This document shows, one piece after another, positions 36,196 to 44,542 of a stretch of DNA of 49,333 nt; the first letter of the stretch is position 1; each line of letters starts with the position of its first letter. Position numbers and translations under genes: made by a program. The DNA lies in the NCBI GenBank assembly GCA_001793855.1, contig MGIR01000002.1, positions 1 to 49,333 of the forward strand. The letters run 5' to 3'. This DNA is from Candidatus Wolfebacteria bacterium RIFCSPLOWO2_01_FULL_45_19 (GTDB lineage Bacteria; Patescibacteriota; Minisyncoccia; UBA6257; GWB1-45-9). The notes below the pieces were generated by a model. The model saw nothing but the letters and a program-made list of their open reading frames with translations, was not told the origin of the DNA and ran no database searches.

Positions 36196-38313
36196 TTAAT
36201 AACCTGAAAAATCTTGTTCAACGACATTGTCAACTGTAATCGTTATCGAGTCGGATTGTTTTGAATTACCGTCCAAGCCGAACGCTCTCGCTATTATTAT
36301 GTATTGTCCGTCAGATAGGCTTTCCGTATCAATGTTTATAGAATAAGGAGCCGTGAAGTCGGTTGCTACAAGAATGTTATTGACGTAAAACTCCACTCTT
36401 TCAATGCCTTTGGCATATCCGGCAGCGGCCGAAATAGTGCTTGTTCCCGAAATGATTGAATTATCAGCCGGCGCAGTCATCACGACTGTTAAAAAGCCGA
36501 TCACGCATTCATTAAATTTGTTGCCCTCAAGCGTTTCGCATGCTTTGGCATCAACTTGGGTTTGGACGTTTTGCGTTGATTCAGTAACATCAAGACATGC
36601 GGAAAGAGCTACTCCCGCAAGGCCCGCGCAACTTCCGCTAAGACCTTGGGGAATATATCCTCCAGTCGGAGCGCTGGGGGTACTGACATTTGAAAGACCG
36701 GCAACGCCTTCTCTTATTAAGCGGTTTATAAATGCATCTCCTATTGCGGCTATGTATGCGGAAAGGTCTCTTGCGTTAACGAGCCAAGCAATGCCCGCTC
36801 CTATTGTCTGAGCCGTCGCGTCTCCAACTGCTCTGCCTGGGGTGACTGTTTCATATTGCGAACAATTAATATTGCCCGTGACATCTTCGTCGTACGCAAC
36901 GCATCTTTTAACGGAGAGAAATCCTTGGTTGGCTATGCCCTCCGAGCGTTTGGCGTCGCGTTCTTCAGTGTTTCTTCGCATTAATTCGTCATATCCTATA
37001 AGCGTCAAACCAAACGCATTGCCCTGCGGTTGCCAGAGCTCTTGATACGCGACCCATCCGCCGTTAAGGAAGTTGCCGTAAAATGAATTTATATTTCCGA
37101 CAACCTGGTCCAATCTGCAGGTAATTTGCTGAGAAAACGTTGGCGGCCTGTCGAGCAAAAGTCGAACTTGAAGATTAAACGGCGAACATACAAAACCGAG
37201 TCCTAATTGTTTTGTAACTTCGTCAAAAGCTATATTGAAGGCGTCGCCCATAAAGCCGCCCCAGTCTGTTATGAACTTCGGTTCGCCTCCGCCCTGTACC
37301 CAGCGCACTATTTGGTCAACTATCATATCCAAGAGTCGTTTTTTTAGAGCTTCTACCGATATAGTCCAGCCCTTGTCCGCGGCCCAGCGCAAAGCGTCTT
37401 TTGCCCATGAAGCGATTGTTGTAGCTATGAAACCAGGAGTGTTTACTTCGAAAACTGGAACTGGGGAAGCAGCATAAGCTCGTTTTATTAGATGAAGTTG
37501 TACTATAAGCGATTTTTTGTCATCAGAATAATCATTAAATGAGATTGTATTCAATTTTTCGATTTCTTGTTCAAGTTTTTTGAAATTTTCATCAAGTAAT
37601 TTTGAATAAAAATCAACGTTCCGCGAGATTAAAATGGCTTGTACCGGGTCTTGTTCGTAATTCGCCATAGCTCCGAGAAGATTTTTTTGAAAAATGACGA
37701 AACGCAGCTGCTCTCTGTGTAGATTTATTAAAACATTCGGAACCTCCGTAGTTTGTAGAATTCCGATTATCGCTTCACTCGCCTTTTCTATTTTTTTTGC
37801 ATCATCAATGGCGAAATCTCGGTTTATATTTGTTTTTTGAATTACGTTTTCTATTTTTTGCAGCGATTCAGCGTATGTTTCAAAAACCGCAGAATTTTTT
37901 TCATAGGTAATTTTGATGTCGCTATCGTTTATTATTGGGACAAAATCTTCGGGATTGAATTTCCTGATTTCTTTTTCTAAATAATTTTGTACTATATCTT
38001 CCGGATGCGGAACGTTCAGCCATTGTTGGTTTTCAATAAGCTCTGGACCCAGAGGATTTTTATTTATCCATTCGCTTGTTACCGTCTCAGCGAACGATTG
38101 CGTAAGATTTGTTCTTTTCACGGCAAGCTGTGCGGCTTGCCCGCCGATTGGCGTAGTTTGTCGCGACGGAAGAGCTTCGTAAAAGACACCCTCGTTTCCC
38201 CGAATTGAGGTTACGTTATCGGAAAATGGCCGCGGCTCTCCTGCGCGAAAAATAAGACCGGACGAAGTCGCGGCAACGGCTAATATTATAAACGCAACAA
38301 TTCGCCGCTTCAT
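36196..38313 (-). CDS. Large secreted protein with C-terminal Ig-like domain; first gene of T4SS-like operon
   Basis: Signal peptide; C-terminus MTAPADNSIISGTSTISAAA..IERVEFYVNNILVATDFTAPYSINIDTESLSDGQYIIIARAFG is an Ig-like pattern. Confidence 0.75.
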   Translation of the reverse strand: MKRRIVAFIILAVAATSSGLIFRAGEPRPFSDNVTSIRGNEGVFYEALPSRQTTPIGGQAAQLAVKRTNLTQSFAETVTSEWINKNPLGPELIENQQWLNVPHPEDIVQNYLEKEIRKFNPEDFVPIINDSDIKITYEKNSAVFETYAESLQKIENVIQKTNINRDFAIDDAKKIEKASEAIIGILQTTEVPNVLINLHREQLRFVIFQKNLLGAMANYEQDPVQAILISRNVDFYSKLLDENFKKLEQEIEKLNTISFNDYSDDKKSLIVQLHLIKRAYAASPVPVFEVNTPGFIATTIASWAKDALRWAADKGWTISVEALKKRLLDMIVDQIVRWVQGGGEPKFITDWGGFMGDAFNIAFDEVTKQLGLGFVCSPFNLQVRLLLDRPPTFSQQITCRLDQVVGNINSFYGNFLNGGWVAYQELWQPQGNAFGLTLIGYDELMRRNTEERDAKRSEGIANQGFLSVKRCVAYDEDVTGNINCSQYETVTPGRAVGDATAQTIGAGIAWLVNARDLSAYIAAIGDAFINRLIREGVAGLSNVSTPSAPTGGYIPQGLSGSCAGLAGVALSACLDVTESTQNVQTQVDAKACETLEGNKFNECVIGFLTVVMTAPADNSIISGTSTISAAAGYAKGIERVEFYVNNILVATDFTAPYSINIDTESLSDGQYIIIARAFGLDGNSKQSDSITITVDNVVEQDFSGY

Positions 38314-38345
38314 GGCTAGTCTCGTTTATTATAGCCCCTTTGTTG

Positions 38346-39155
38346 TTAAGTAAGAAATTTACTTATCCCCAATATTTTTTCTAAATTAAGATTTTGCGGT
38401 CTCAGATTCGGCTCTAATCCGGTTTTTTTGATAAGTTCAATCAATTTTTCTTTTGACATTTGTCTGTATCCACCGGATAGGTTATTTATGAGGGTTTTTC
38501 TCGGCTGTTTGAACAAAATTTTTATCAATTTGTAGTAATGTTCTTGGTTTGGGGTATAGGGTTTAGGGTGTATGGTTAATTTTATAATTGCGGAGTCAAC
38601 TTTTGGCGCGGGCTTGAAATATTTTTTTGAGATAAAATCAATTATTTCCGGTTTTGCCCAAAACTGGACGCTCGCGGCGAGCAAATTCATTTTTGGCGGC
38701 TGAGCGCATATTCGTTCCGCGACTTCTTTTTGAACGGTAAAAACGCAAAGCTTCGGCTTGCGCGCAAGTTCGCTTATTATTCGGAGAAGATAGCCGGTGA
38801 TGTAGTATGGAATATTTCCGACCAGCTTATAGCTTTTAGCTTGTAGCTTGTAGTTTTTAATTATTTTTGGAATAACTTTCAATGCATCTCCCAAAACAGT
38901 TTCTACGTTTTTATGGTCGGCAAAAGTTTTATTTAATCTTTCCGTCAGCGCTTTATCTTTTTCAATTGCAATTATCTTCATTCCGCGTCCGTCCTCTTCT
39001 AAAAGCTTAAAGCTAATAGCTAAAAGCTCGCGCGTGAGTTCTCCATGCCCCGGCCCGATTTCAATAATCGTCTCGCCGTTTTTTAACTCAAGCGATTGAA
39101 TTATTTTTTTAATTTTTTCTTTATTAATTAAGAAATGCTGCCCAAGTCGTTTCAT
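38346..39155 (-). CDS. rsmA: 16S rRNA dimethyladenosine transferase
   Basis: RLGQHFLINKEKIKKII, IIEIGPGHGELTREL, VGNIPYYIT. Confidence 0.95.
   Translation of the reverse strand: MKRLGQHFLINKEKIKKIIQSLELKNGETIIEIGPGHGELTRELLAISFKLLEEDGRGMKIIAIEKDKALTERLNKTFADHKNVETVLGDALKVIPKIIKNYKLQAKSYKLVGNIPYYITGYLLRIISELARKPKLCVFTVQKEVAERICAQPPKMNLLAASVQFWAKPEIIDFISKKYFKPAPKVDSAIIKLTIHPKPYTPNQEHYYKLIKILFKQPRKTLINNLSGGYRQMSKEKLIELIKKTGLEPNLRPQNLNLEKILGISKFLT
38543..38577. repeat. 35-nt heptamer array inside rsmA/ksgA (site 1)
   Basis: CTTGGTT TGGGGTA TAGGGTT TAGGGTG TATGGTT; encodes part of IHPKPYTPNQEH. Confidence 0.8.
38824..38858. repeat. 35-nt heptamer array inside rsmA/ksgA (site 2)
   Basis: AGCTTAT AGCTTTT AGCTTGT AGCTTGT AGTTTTT; encodes KNYKLQAKSYKL before VGNIPYY. 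Confidence 0.85.
39000..39027. repeat. Heptamer array inside rsmA/ksgA (site 3)
   Basis: TAAAAGC TTAAAGC TAATAGC TAAAAGC; encodes ELLAISFKLLE. Confidence 0.8.
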
Positions 39156-39170
39156 AAATTTTTACGTTCT

Positions 39171-40949
39171 TCAGTCGAAGCTGATGTATCTTTCTTCGTC
39201 GTCCAAATCGCGCGCCGGGCCGTTGTCGGTTGGAATAAATTCGGTTAGTTCCGGCGGGAGTTCGCCCAAAAACCTTGATGGCAGATTGTAAAAACTTACG
39301 CATAATTTTTTCTTCGCTCTTGTCATTGCCACATACATAAGTCGCCGTTCTTCCTCCGTTTCTTCCGGGTTGCCAAAAGACATTTGGTGCGGCAAAAGTC
39401 CCTCCGCGCACCCGGCGATAAAAACATTATCAAATTCCAGTCCTTTCGCGAGATGAATTGTTGAAAGCCGCACAACAAAATTTTTGTCGCTGGGCCGGTC
39501 CCCCGATTGCAGCAAACTCATTCGTTCTAGAAAAGTTGGCAAGTCGGCATTTGCGGCCAGTTTCATTAATTCGCGGATATTTTCAACGCGCTCTATCGGA
39601 TTGGTTGAAGCGCGTTTAATATGGGAAATATAATCCGTAGCGGTGATGAAAAACTCAATCAATTCGCTTGCCGACATCGTTTTTGCCGCCTCCGGCAACG
39701 CTTTTAAAAGTTGGCCGGATTTGTATTTTGGGAAGTTTTTCTCTATGCGTTCTTTGCTTATCGCGTCTTGTGGATTTATGGCGTAACGCAATCCCGCGGT
39801 TATATCCTTTATTTCTTTTCGCATGTGAAAGCGCAATCCGCCGAAAATTTCATAAGGAATGCCGCGCTCTACCAGCGCCTGCTCAATCGCTCGCGATTGC
39901 GCGTTGGTGCGATAGAGAATTACAGTACTTGGAATTTGGCCGGGACGGTTTTTTATTCCATATTCCAGATTCGAGATTCCAGATTCAATTTGTTTCGCTA
40001 TCCACTCCGCTTCTTCGTTTTCGTCCAGCGCCTCTTTAATGGCTATTGACTCGCCTTCTGGATTTTCTGTCCAGAGATTTTTTGGTTTTTGAGATTTGTT
40101 TTTCGATATAAGCGCGCTTGCCGCGGAAATAATTGTTTTGGTTGACCTGTAATTTTGTTCAAGAAAAATTATTTTTGCGCCATCCCAATCATCTTCAAAA
40201 TTAAGAAAATTGCGAAAATCCGATCCCCTGAATTTGTATATTGATTGCGCGTCGTCTCCGACGACAAAAATATTTTTGTGTTCTCCGGCTAGCAACTTTA
40301 TTAGCCGATACTGGTTGGTGTTAACATCTTGATATTCATCCACCAGAACATATTTGAATCTGTCGCGATATTTTTTGAGAACCTCCGGATGCTTTTCAAA
40401 AATTCTGACTGGTTTTTCTATCAAGTCGTCAAAATCAAAGGCGTTGTTTTTTTTCATTTCATCTTCGTATCGTTCAAAAATTTTCGTGGACTTGGCGTCA
40501 AGCTCCATTTCTTCCGGAGACGACAATTCATTTTTTAGGCGTGAAATTTTTGCGGCAATGACTGCGGGATTGTATTTGTCCGTCGCGATATCCATTTTTT
40601 TCATGACGGTCTTCAGCAAACGCAGAGAATCGTCGTCGTCAAAAATTGAAAAATTCTTGTTCCTGTCCGCGAGTCGCGCTTCTTCTTTAAGAATTCTGAC
40701 TCCCAAAGAATGAAAAGTGCCGACAAACGGAGAATGATTCAAGATTCTATTTCGCATCTCGCCAGCGGCCTTGTTGGTAAAAGTTATGGCGATTATGTGG
40801 CTTGGATTTATTCCCCCGGTAATAAGATTCGCAAGCAAGGTTGTCAACGTTTTGGTTTTGCCGGAACCGGCTCCGGCAACGATTAAAAGAGGGCCGTTTT
40901 TATGGCTTGCAGCTTCAAGTTGCGCGTGGTTGAGATTTTGTGTTAGCAT
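39171..40949 (-). CDS. UvrD/PcrA/Rep superfamily I DNA helicase
   Basis: LLIVAGAGSGKTKTLT, VDEYQDVN, YRSTKTII, RLSTIHLAKGLEFDNVFI, RLMYVAMTRAK; true start likely MLTQNLNHAQ at 40949. Confidence 0.94.
   Translation of the reverse strand: MLTQNLNHAQLEAASHKNGPLLIVAGAGSGKTKTLTTLLANLITGGINPSHIIAITFTNKAAGEMRNRILNHSPFVGTFHSLGVRILKEEARLADRNKNFSIFDDDDSLRLLKTVMKKMDIATDKYNPAVIAAKISRLKNELSSPEEMELDAKSTKIFERYEDEMKKNNAFDFDDLIEKPVRIFEKHPEVLKKYRDRFKYVLVDEYQDVNTNQYRLIKLLAGEHKNIFVVGDDAQSIYKFRGSDFRNFLNFEDDWDGAKIIFLEQNYRSTKTIISAASALISKNKSQKPKNLWTENPEGESIAIKEALDENEEAEWIAKQIESGISNLEYGIKNRPGQIPSTVILYRTNAQSRAIEQALVERGIPYEIFGGLRFHMRKEIKDITAGLRYAINPQDAISKERIEKNFPKYKSGQLLKALPEAAKTMSASELIEFFITATDYISHIKRASTNPIERVENIRELMKLAANADLPTFLERMSLLQSGDRPSDKNFVVRLSTIHLAKGLEFDNVFIAGCAEGLLPHQMSFGNPEETEEERRLMYVAMTRAKKKLCVSFYNLPSRFLGELPPELTEFIPTDNGPARDLDDEERYISFD
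39952..39986. repeat. 35-nt heptamer array inside the UvrD-like gene
   Basis: TTTATTC CATATTC CAGATTC GAGATTC CAGATTC; encodes ESGISNLEYGIK. Confidence 0.85.
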
Positions 40950-40965
40950 AAATTGTGTTGTTTTG

Positions 40966-41271
40966 ATGATTATTGACCACTGGCGAAGAGTTCGGAACGG
41001 CCTTACAAACGAATATTTGATAGCTATTCTTCTTATTTTTTTTACAGCCACAGCAAACTGGCTGTTTCCTTATTATTATGCGGTCGAGCCGGTTAATCAA
41101 TCTTTTGGCGTTGACTTTGAGTCATTCGGCGGTCCGGTTTCATATGACTTATCCACAGGTTATCAAGATGGATTAACGAGTTTTTACGGTGGAATTATTA
41201 ATGATGGCGGATTGGACTTTGGCGGCGGTCTAATTGACGGTTCTTCAATTTTAAATATGCCGAATCTCTAA
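40966..41271 (+). CDS. Small membrane-anchored Gly/Asp-rich protein, unknown
   Basis: 101 aa MIIDHWRRVRNGLTNEYLIAILLIFFTATANWLFPYYY...; single TM; divergent from uvrD; start chosen downstream of track start. Confidence 0.5.
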   Translation: MIIDHWRRVRNGLTNEYLIAILLIFFTATANWLFPYYYAVEPVNQSFGVDFESFGGPVSYDLSTGYQDGLTSFYGGIINDGGLDFGGGLIDGSSILNMPNL

Positions 41272-41274
41272 ATA

Positions 41275-42813
41275 TTAATTCTTGTCTTTTAGTTTATAGT
41301 TGAACGCTTCGGAAAGATGTTCGCTTGTAACCGATTCGGAGTTTTCCAGATCTGCTATTGTCCTTGCGGTTTTTAGCATGCGGTAATATCCGCGCGCTGA
41401 TATGAATGACTTGTCCAAAACCATTTTCATAAACGAGTCGGCTTCGGGAGCAAGATGGATAAGCTCGTCGCATTGCTTGGAGGTCATATCTGAATTCGTA
41501 TAAATTTTGTTTTTTAATTTTTTAAAACGTTCTTTTTGAATTTGTCTCGCGAGTTTTATTTTTTCGCGCAATGTGTCGCCCTCTTTTGTTTCGGAGGCGC
41601 CCCTCAGTGTTTCTATTTTAATTCGCGGCACTTCCACCTGCATATCTATTCGGTCAAGAAGCGGTCCGGAAATTTTTTTGCCGTAACGAAGAGTTTCATT
41701 GGCGGTGCATCTGCATTCTTTTTCGGCATCTCCGAGGTAGCCACACGGACATGGATTCATTGCCGCGGCTAGAGTAAATTTCGCAGGAAGTTCAAGATTA
41801 TGCTTCGCGCGGGAAATATGTATCGCGCCAGATTCAAGCGGTTGTCTCAATGCCTCAAGAACATCGCGATGAAATTCCGGAAGTTCGTCTAGAAATAAAA
41901 CGCCGCGATGCGCCAAGCTTATTTCTCCCGGGCGCGGATTTGTACCGCCACCTACCATTGCCGCGAGCGACGCGCTGTGGTGCGGGCTACGGAAGGGTCG
42001 TCGAAACATCAAGCTGTCTTCTTTAAGCATGCCGGCTGCGCTATAAATTTGGTTTATTTCTATGAGTTCGTCCATTTCAAGCGGCGGCAATATTGACATC
42101 AGCGCTTGCGCGAGCATTGTTTTTCCTGAACCTGGCGGACCGCTCATTAAGATATTGTGTCCGCCGGCGGCTGCTATCGCCAAGGCGCGCTTGGCGTTCA
42201 TCTGCCCCTTTATGTGATTTATATCGTATGAAACTTCCTCGGTTTTCGGCATGATCCGCGTGTGTGTTTGCGGCTCTATAACCTTTTTATTTTCAAGATG
42301 AGCGATTATTTCTTGAATGTTTTTTATTGGAATTACTTTAACTTTGTTGATAAGCGCGGCTTCGGCGGCGTTTGCGTGAGGGATGAAAATCTCGGAAAAA
42401 TTTTTGTTTTTGGCCAATGACGCGATGTTAAGCGCGCCGCTTATCGGCCGAAGCTCGCCGTCAAGCGACAGCTCTCCCGCGAAAATTTTGCCGCGAGTGT
42501 CAAATTCTTCTATTTGCTTGGTGGCGAGAAGATAACCTACGGTTATTGCGAGGTCATATTGCGAGCCGGTTTTTTTTACGTCAGCCGGAGCGAGATTGAC
42601 CGTGATTTTTCGGTTTTCCTTGGTTGGCGGTTTGATGCCGCTGTTTTTAAGAGCAGAGCTTATACGTTCGCGTGATTCGGAAAGGGCTTTGTCCGCCAGG
42701 CCCACGATATTAAAACTATGAAGGCCGACATTGATGTCGGTCTCCACTTCAATCAGCTTCGCTTTTATGCCGTCCAGTTCGGCGGAATAAACCTTAGATA
42801 GATTTTTGGCCAT
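41275..42813 (-). CDS. YifB/ComM family Mg-chelatase-like AAA ATPase
   Basis: VGLHSFNIVGLADKALSESRERISSALKNSG, GPPGSGKTMLAQAL, RPFRSPHHSAS, NPCPCGYLGD. Confidence 0.94.
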   Translation of the reverse strand: MAKNLSKVYSAELDGIKAKLIEVETDINVGLHSFNIVGLADKALSESRERISSALKNSGIKPPTKENRKITVNLAPADVKKTGSQYDLAITVGYLLATKQIEEFDTRGKIFAGELSLDGELRPISGALNIASLAKNKNFSEIFIPHANAAEAALINKVKVIPIKNIQEIIAHLENKKVIEPQTHTRIMPKTEEVSYDINHIKGQMNAKRALAIAAAGGHNILMSGPPGSGKTMLAQALMSILPPLEMDELIEINQIYSAAGMLKEDSLMFRRPFRSPHHSASLAAMVGGGTNPRPGEISLAHRGVLFLDELPEFHRDVLEALRQPLESGAIHISRAKHNLELPAKFTLAAAMNPCPCGYLGDAEKECRCTANETLRYGKKISGPLLDRIDMQVEVPRIKIETLRGASETKEGDTLREKIKLARQIQKERFKKLKNKIYTNSDMTSKQCDELIHLAPEADSFMKMVLDKSFISARGYYRMLKTARTIADLENSESVTSEHLSEAFNYKLKDKN

Positions 42814-43147
42814 GTTTGCAATTTTTGCACAGCCGTGATTCCGGACTTGCTTCAAGAACGTCCATGTCTATTTCCTTTCCGCATTCTTCACAGTTGCCGT
42901 ACGTTCCCAATCCAATCTTTCTGAGCGAGGAGTCAATGTCACCGAGTCGCTCTTTTATGGCGTTGGCTATACTGACGTTGGTCGTCAATTCTTCCGCCTC
43001 GTCGGCTTCTTCGTCAAAATGGTCGACGTCGCTTCCAAAGTCGGGAAGTTTATCCGGATTTAGTTCTTTTAATTCGGCTTCAAGGCTCGCCTTTTCTTTT
43101 TCAAGCTTATTTTTAAAATTGTCCAATCGTTCTTTAGAAAGCGGCAT
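42794..43147 (-). CDS. TraR/DksA family zinc-finger protein
   Basis: GTYGNCEECGKEID...SRLCKNCK CxxC/CxxC finger with helical N-terminus. Confidence 0.88.
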   Translation of the reverse strand: MPLSKERLDNFKNKLEKEKASLEAELKELNPDKLPDFGSDVDHFDEEADEAEELTTNVSIANAIKERLGDIDSSLRKIGLGTYGNCEECGKEIDMDVLEASPESRLCKNCKHGQKSI

Positions 43148-43209
43148 TAAAAAGAGATTAAACAAAAAAAGGGCTCTGGTCAAGCCCCGTCAAGCCCCTC
43201 CTTCTTGAT

Positions 43210-44223
43210 TCACAGTCCTAATCGGTTTGCTGCTTCTTGGACGCCGCCGAAAGAAGAGCTTATAAGAAAGTAATTGCTGATGATGCCGTAATTTAACGAA
43301 GCTCCGGCTACTTCAAATGGCAGATACTTCGTGGCGGTTCCTTTTATTTGGCCGCTTAGAAATATTGCCGAGGTCGGATTTTGCGGGTCGGCTATATAAA
43401 TATTTTTAAGCATTGATACTGCTACGGTTTCAAGTTTTTCAACGATTGTTTGCGTTTCAAAAAGTATGGCCGTAGTTTTTAATTTAAAGATGAATCCTGG
43501 CCATACGCCGTTCTGGTCGTAATAAAGGTAAGCCGTGAAATCGTCCTCAAAATTCGTGCTTGTCTCTTCCTGGGTGAGAATTGGCAATAATGCTGATAGA
43601 AATTCAGGGGCGATAATCAAACCGGCTTGCGTTTCAAAAACAATTTCCTTGACACCGTTGGCGTCAAGCGTTTGCATGGCGGAAACGGCCATGGCCTCTC
43701 TTATGTTCTCGATTGTAACGGTGGCTATGACCAGAGGTTCCAATTGATTTGCCGGAGACGTGAAAAATGATCGGTGAACTAAACTGGGCGCAGGCGTTTC
43801 TGCCGGCTCTAATCCTTCAACCAGAGGAGGAATCAGCGGGGCTGACGGAAGCGGTTCTTGAATTGCCGGTAATTCCGGTTGAGATGGGAATATTAACGGA
43901 TAGACGAAGTAATATCCCAAAAATCCAAACCCAGTAATTAATATTATTATTCCGGCGATTAACCCTGCTGTTTTGGTCCATTTGGAAATTTCACTTTTTT
44001 CCGGCTCTCCAGAGTCCATAGGCGTTGGAGGAGTAAATATTGGTTCCTCTTCCGGCTCAGGAATTTTAAGCTCTCCGGGCTTGACCGGTTGAGGTATAGG
44101 TGTTCCACCAGAGGATTGCATTGATTGCCTGTCCGACTCCATCGTGCGGATGGTAATCGGCGGAGGTGGGGGCGGCTGAACTGGTTCTCTGTTAAAATTA
44201 TTAGAATTATATGGTTCTGCCAT
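43210..44223 (-). CDS. Membrane-anchored hypothetical protein, Pro-rich N-terminus plus one TM
   Basis: 337 aa from MAEPYNSNNF; TM LIAGIIILITGFGFLGYYFVYPLIF. Confidence 0.7.
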   Translation of the reverse strand: MAEPYNSNNFNREPVQPPPPPPITIRTMESDRQSMQSSGGTPIPQPVKPGELKIPEPEEEPIFTPPTPMDSGEPEKSEISKWTKTAGLIAGIIILITGFGFLGYYFVYPLIFPSQPELPAIQEPLPSAPLIPPLVEGLEPAETPAPSLVHRSFFTSPANQLEPLVIATVTIENIREAMAVSAMQTLDANGVKEIVFETQAGLIIAPEFLSALLPILTQEETSTNFEDDFTAYLYYDQNGVWPGFIFKLKTTAILFETQTIVEKLETVAVSMLKNIYIADPQNPTSAIFLSGQIKGTATKYLPFEVAGASLNYGIISNYFLISSSFGGVQEAANRLGL

Positions 44224-44272
44224 ACATTTTATCGTAGCACACAATTTTGTGTGGCGGTTGTGGAAAACTTTA

Positions 44273-44542
44273 GGAGCGCAGGATACGAACCAGAATCAAT
44301 TGAGCGGAGCGAATTTGGACAAGATTCAAGGCGCGAGGAGCGATGCGTATCTTTAGATACGTGAGCGACGAGCAACGCAGAAGATTGGTCAAATTCGTCC
44401 GCCCGAAGGGAAGCTCGGAAATGGCCAATTTCTTCGTTGCTCCTCCTCGGCGTATCGCAGAGGATACGCTTTCGTCGTCGCGCCTCGAACTCGTCTCATT
44501 TCCGAGCTTCTCAAGCTGACTCTGGTTCGTATTCTGCGCTCC
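44273..44542. repeat. 270-bp compound palindromic repeat overlapping pnp 3' end
   Basis: GGAGCGCAGGATACGAACCAGA...TCTGGTTCGTATTCTGCGCTCC outer arms; internal GCGTATC/GATACGC hairpins and CAAGGCGCGA modules. Confidence 0.85.

Noticed and set aside
41147-41155. Perfect DnaA box TTATCCACA
   Set aside because: Single box inside a small ORF far from dnaA; chance occurrence likely.
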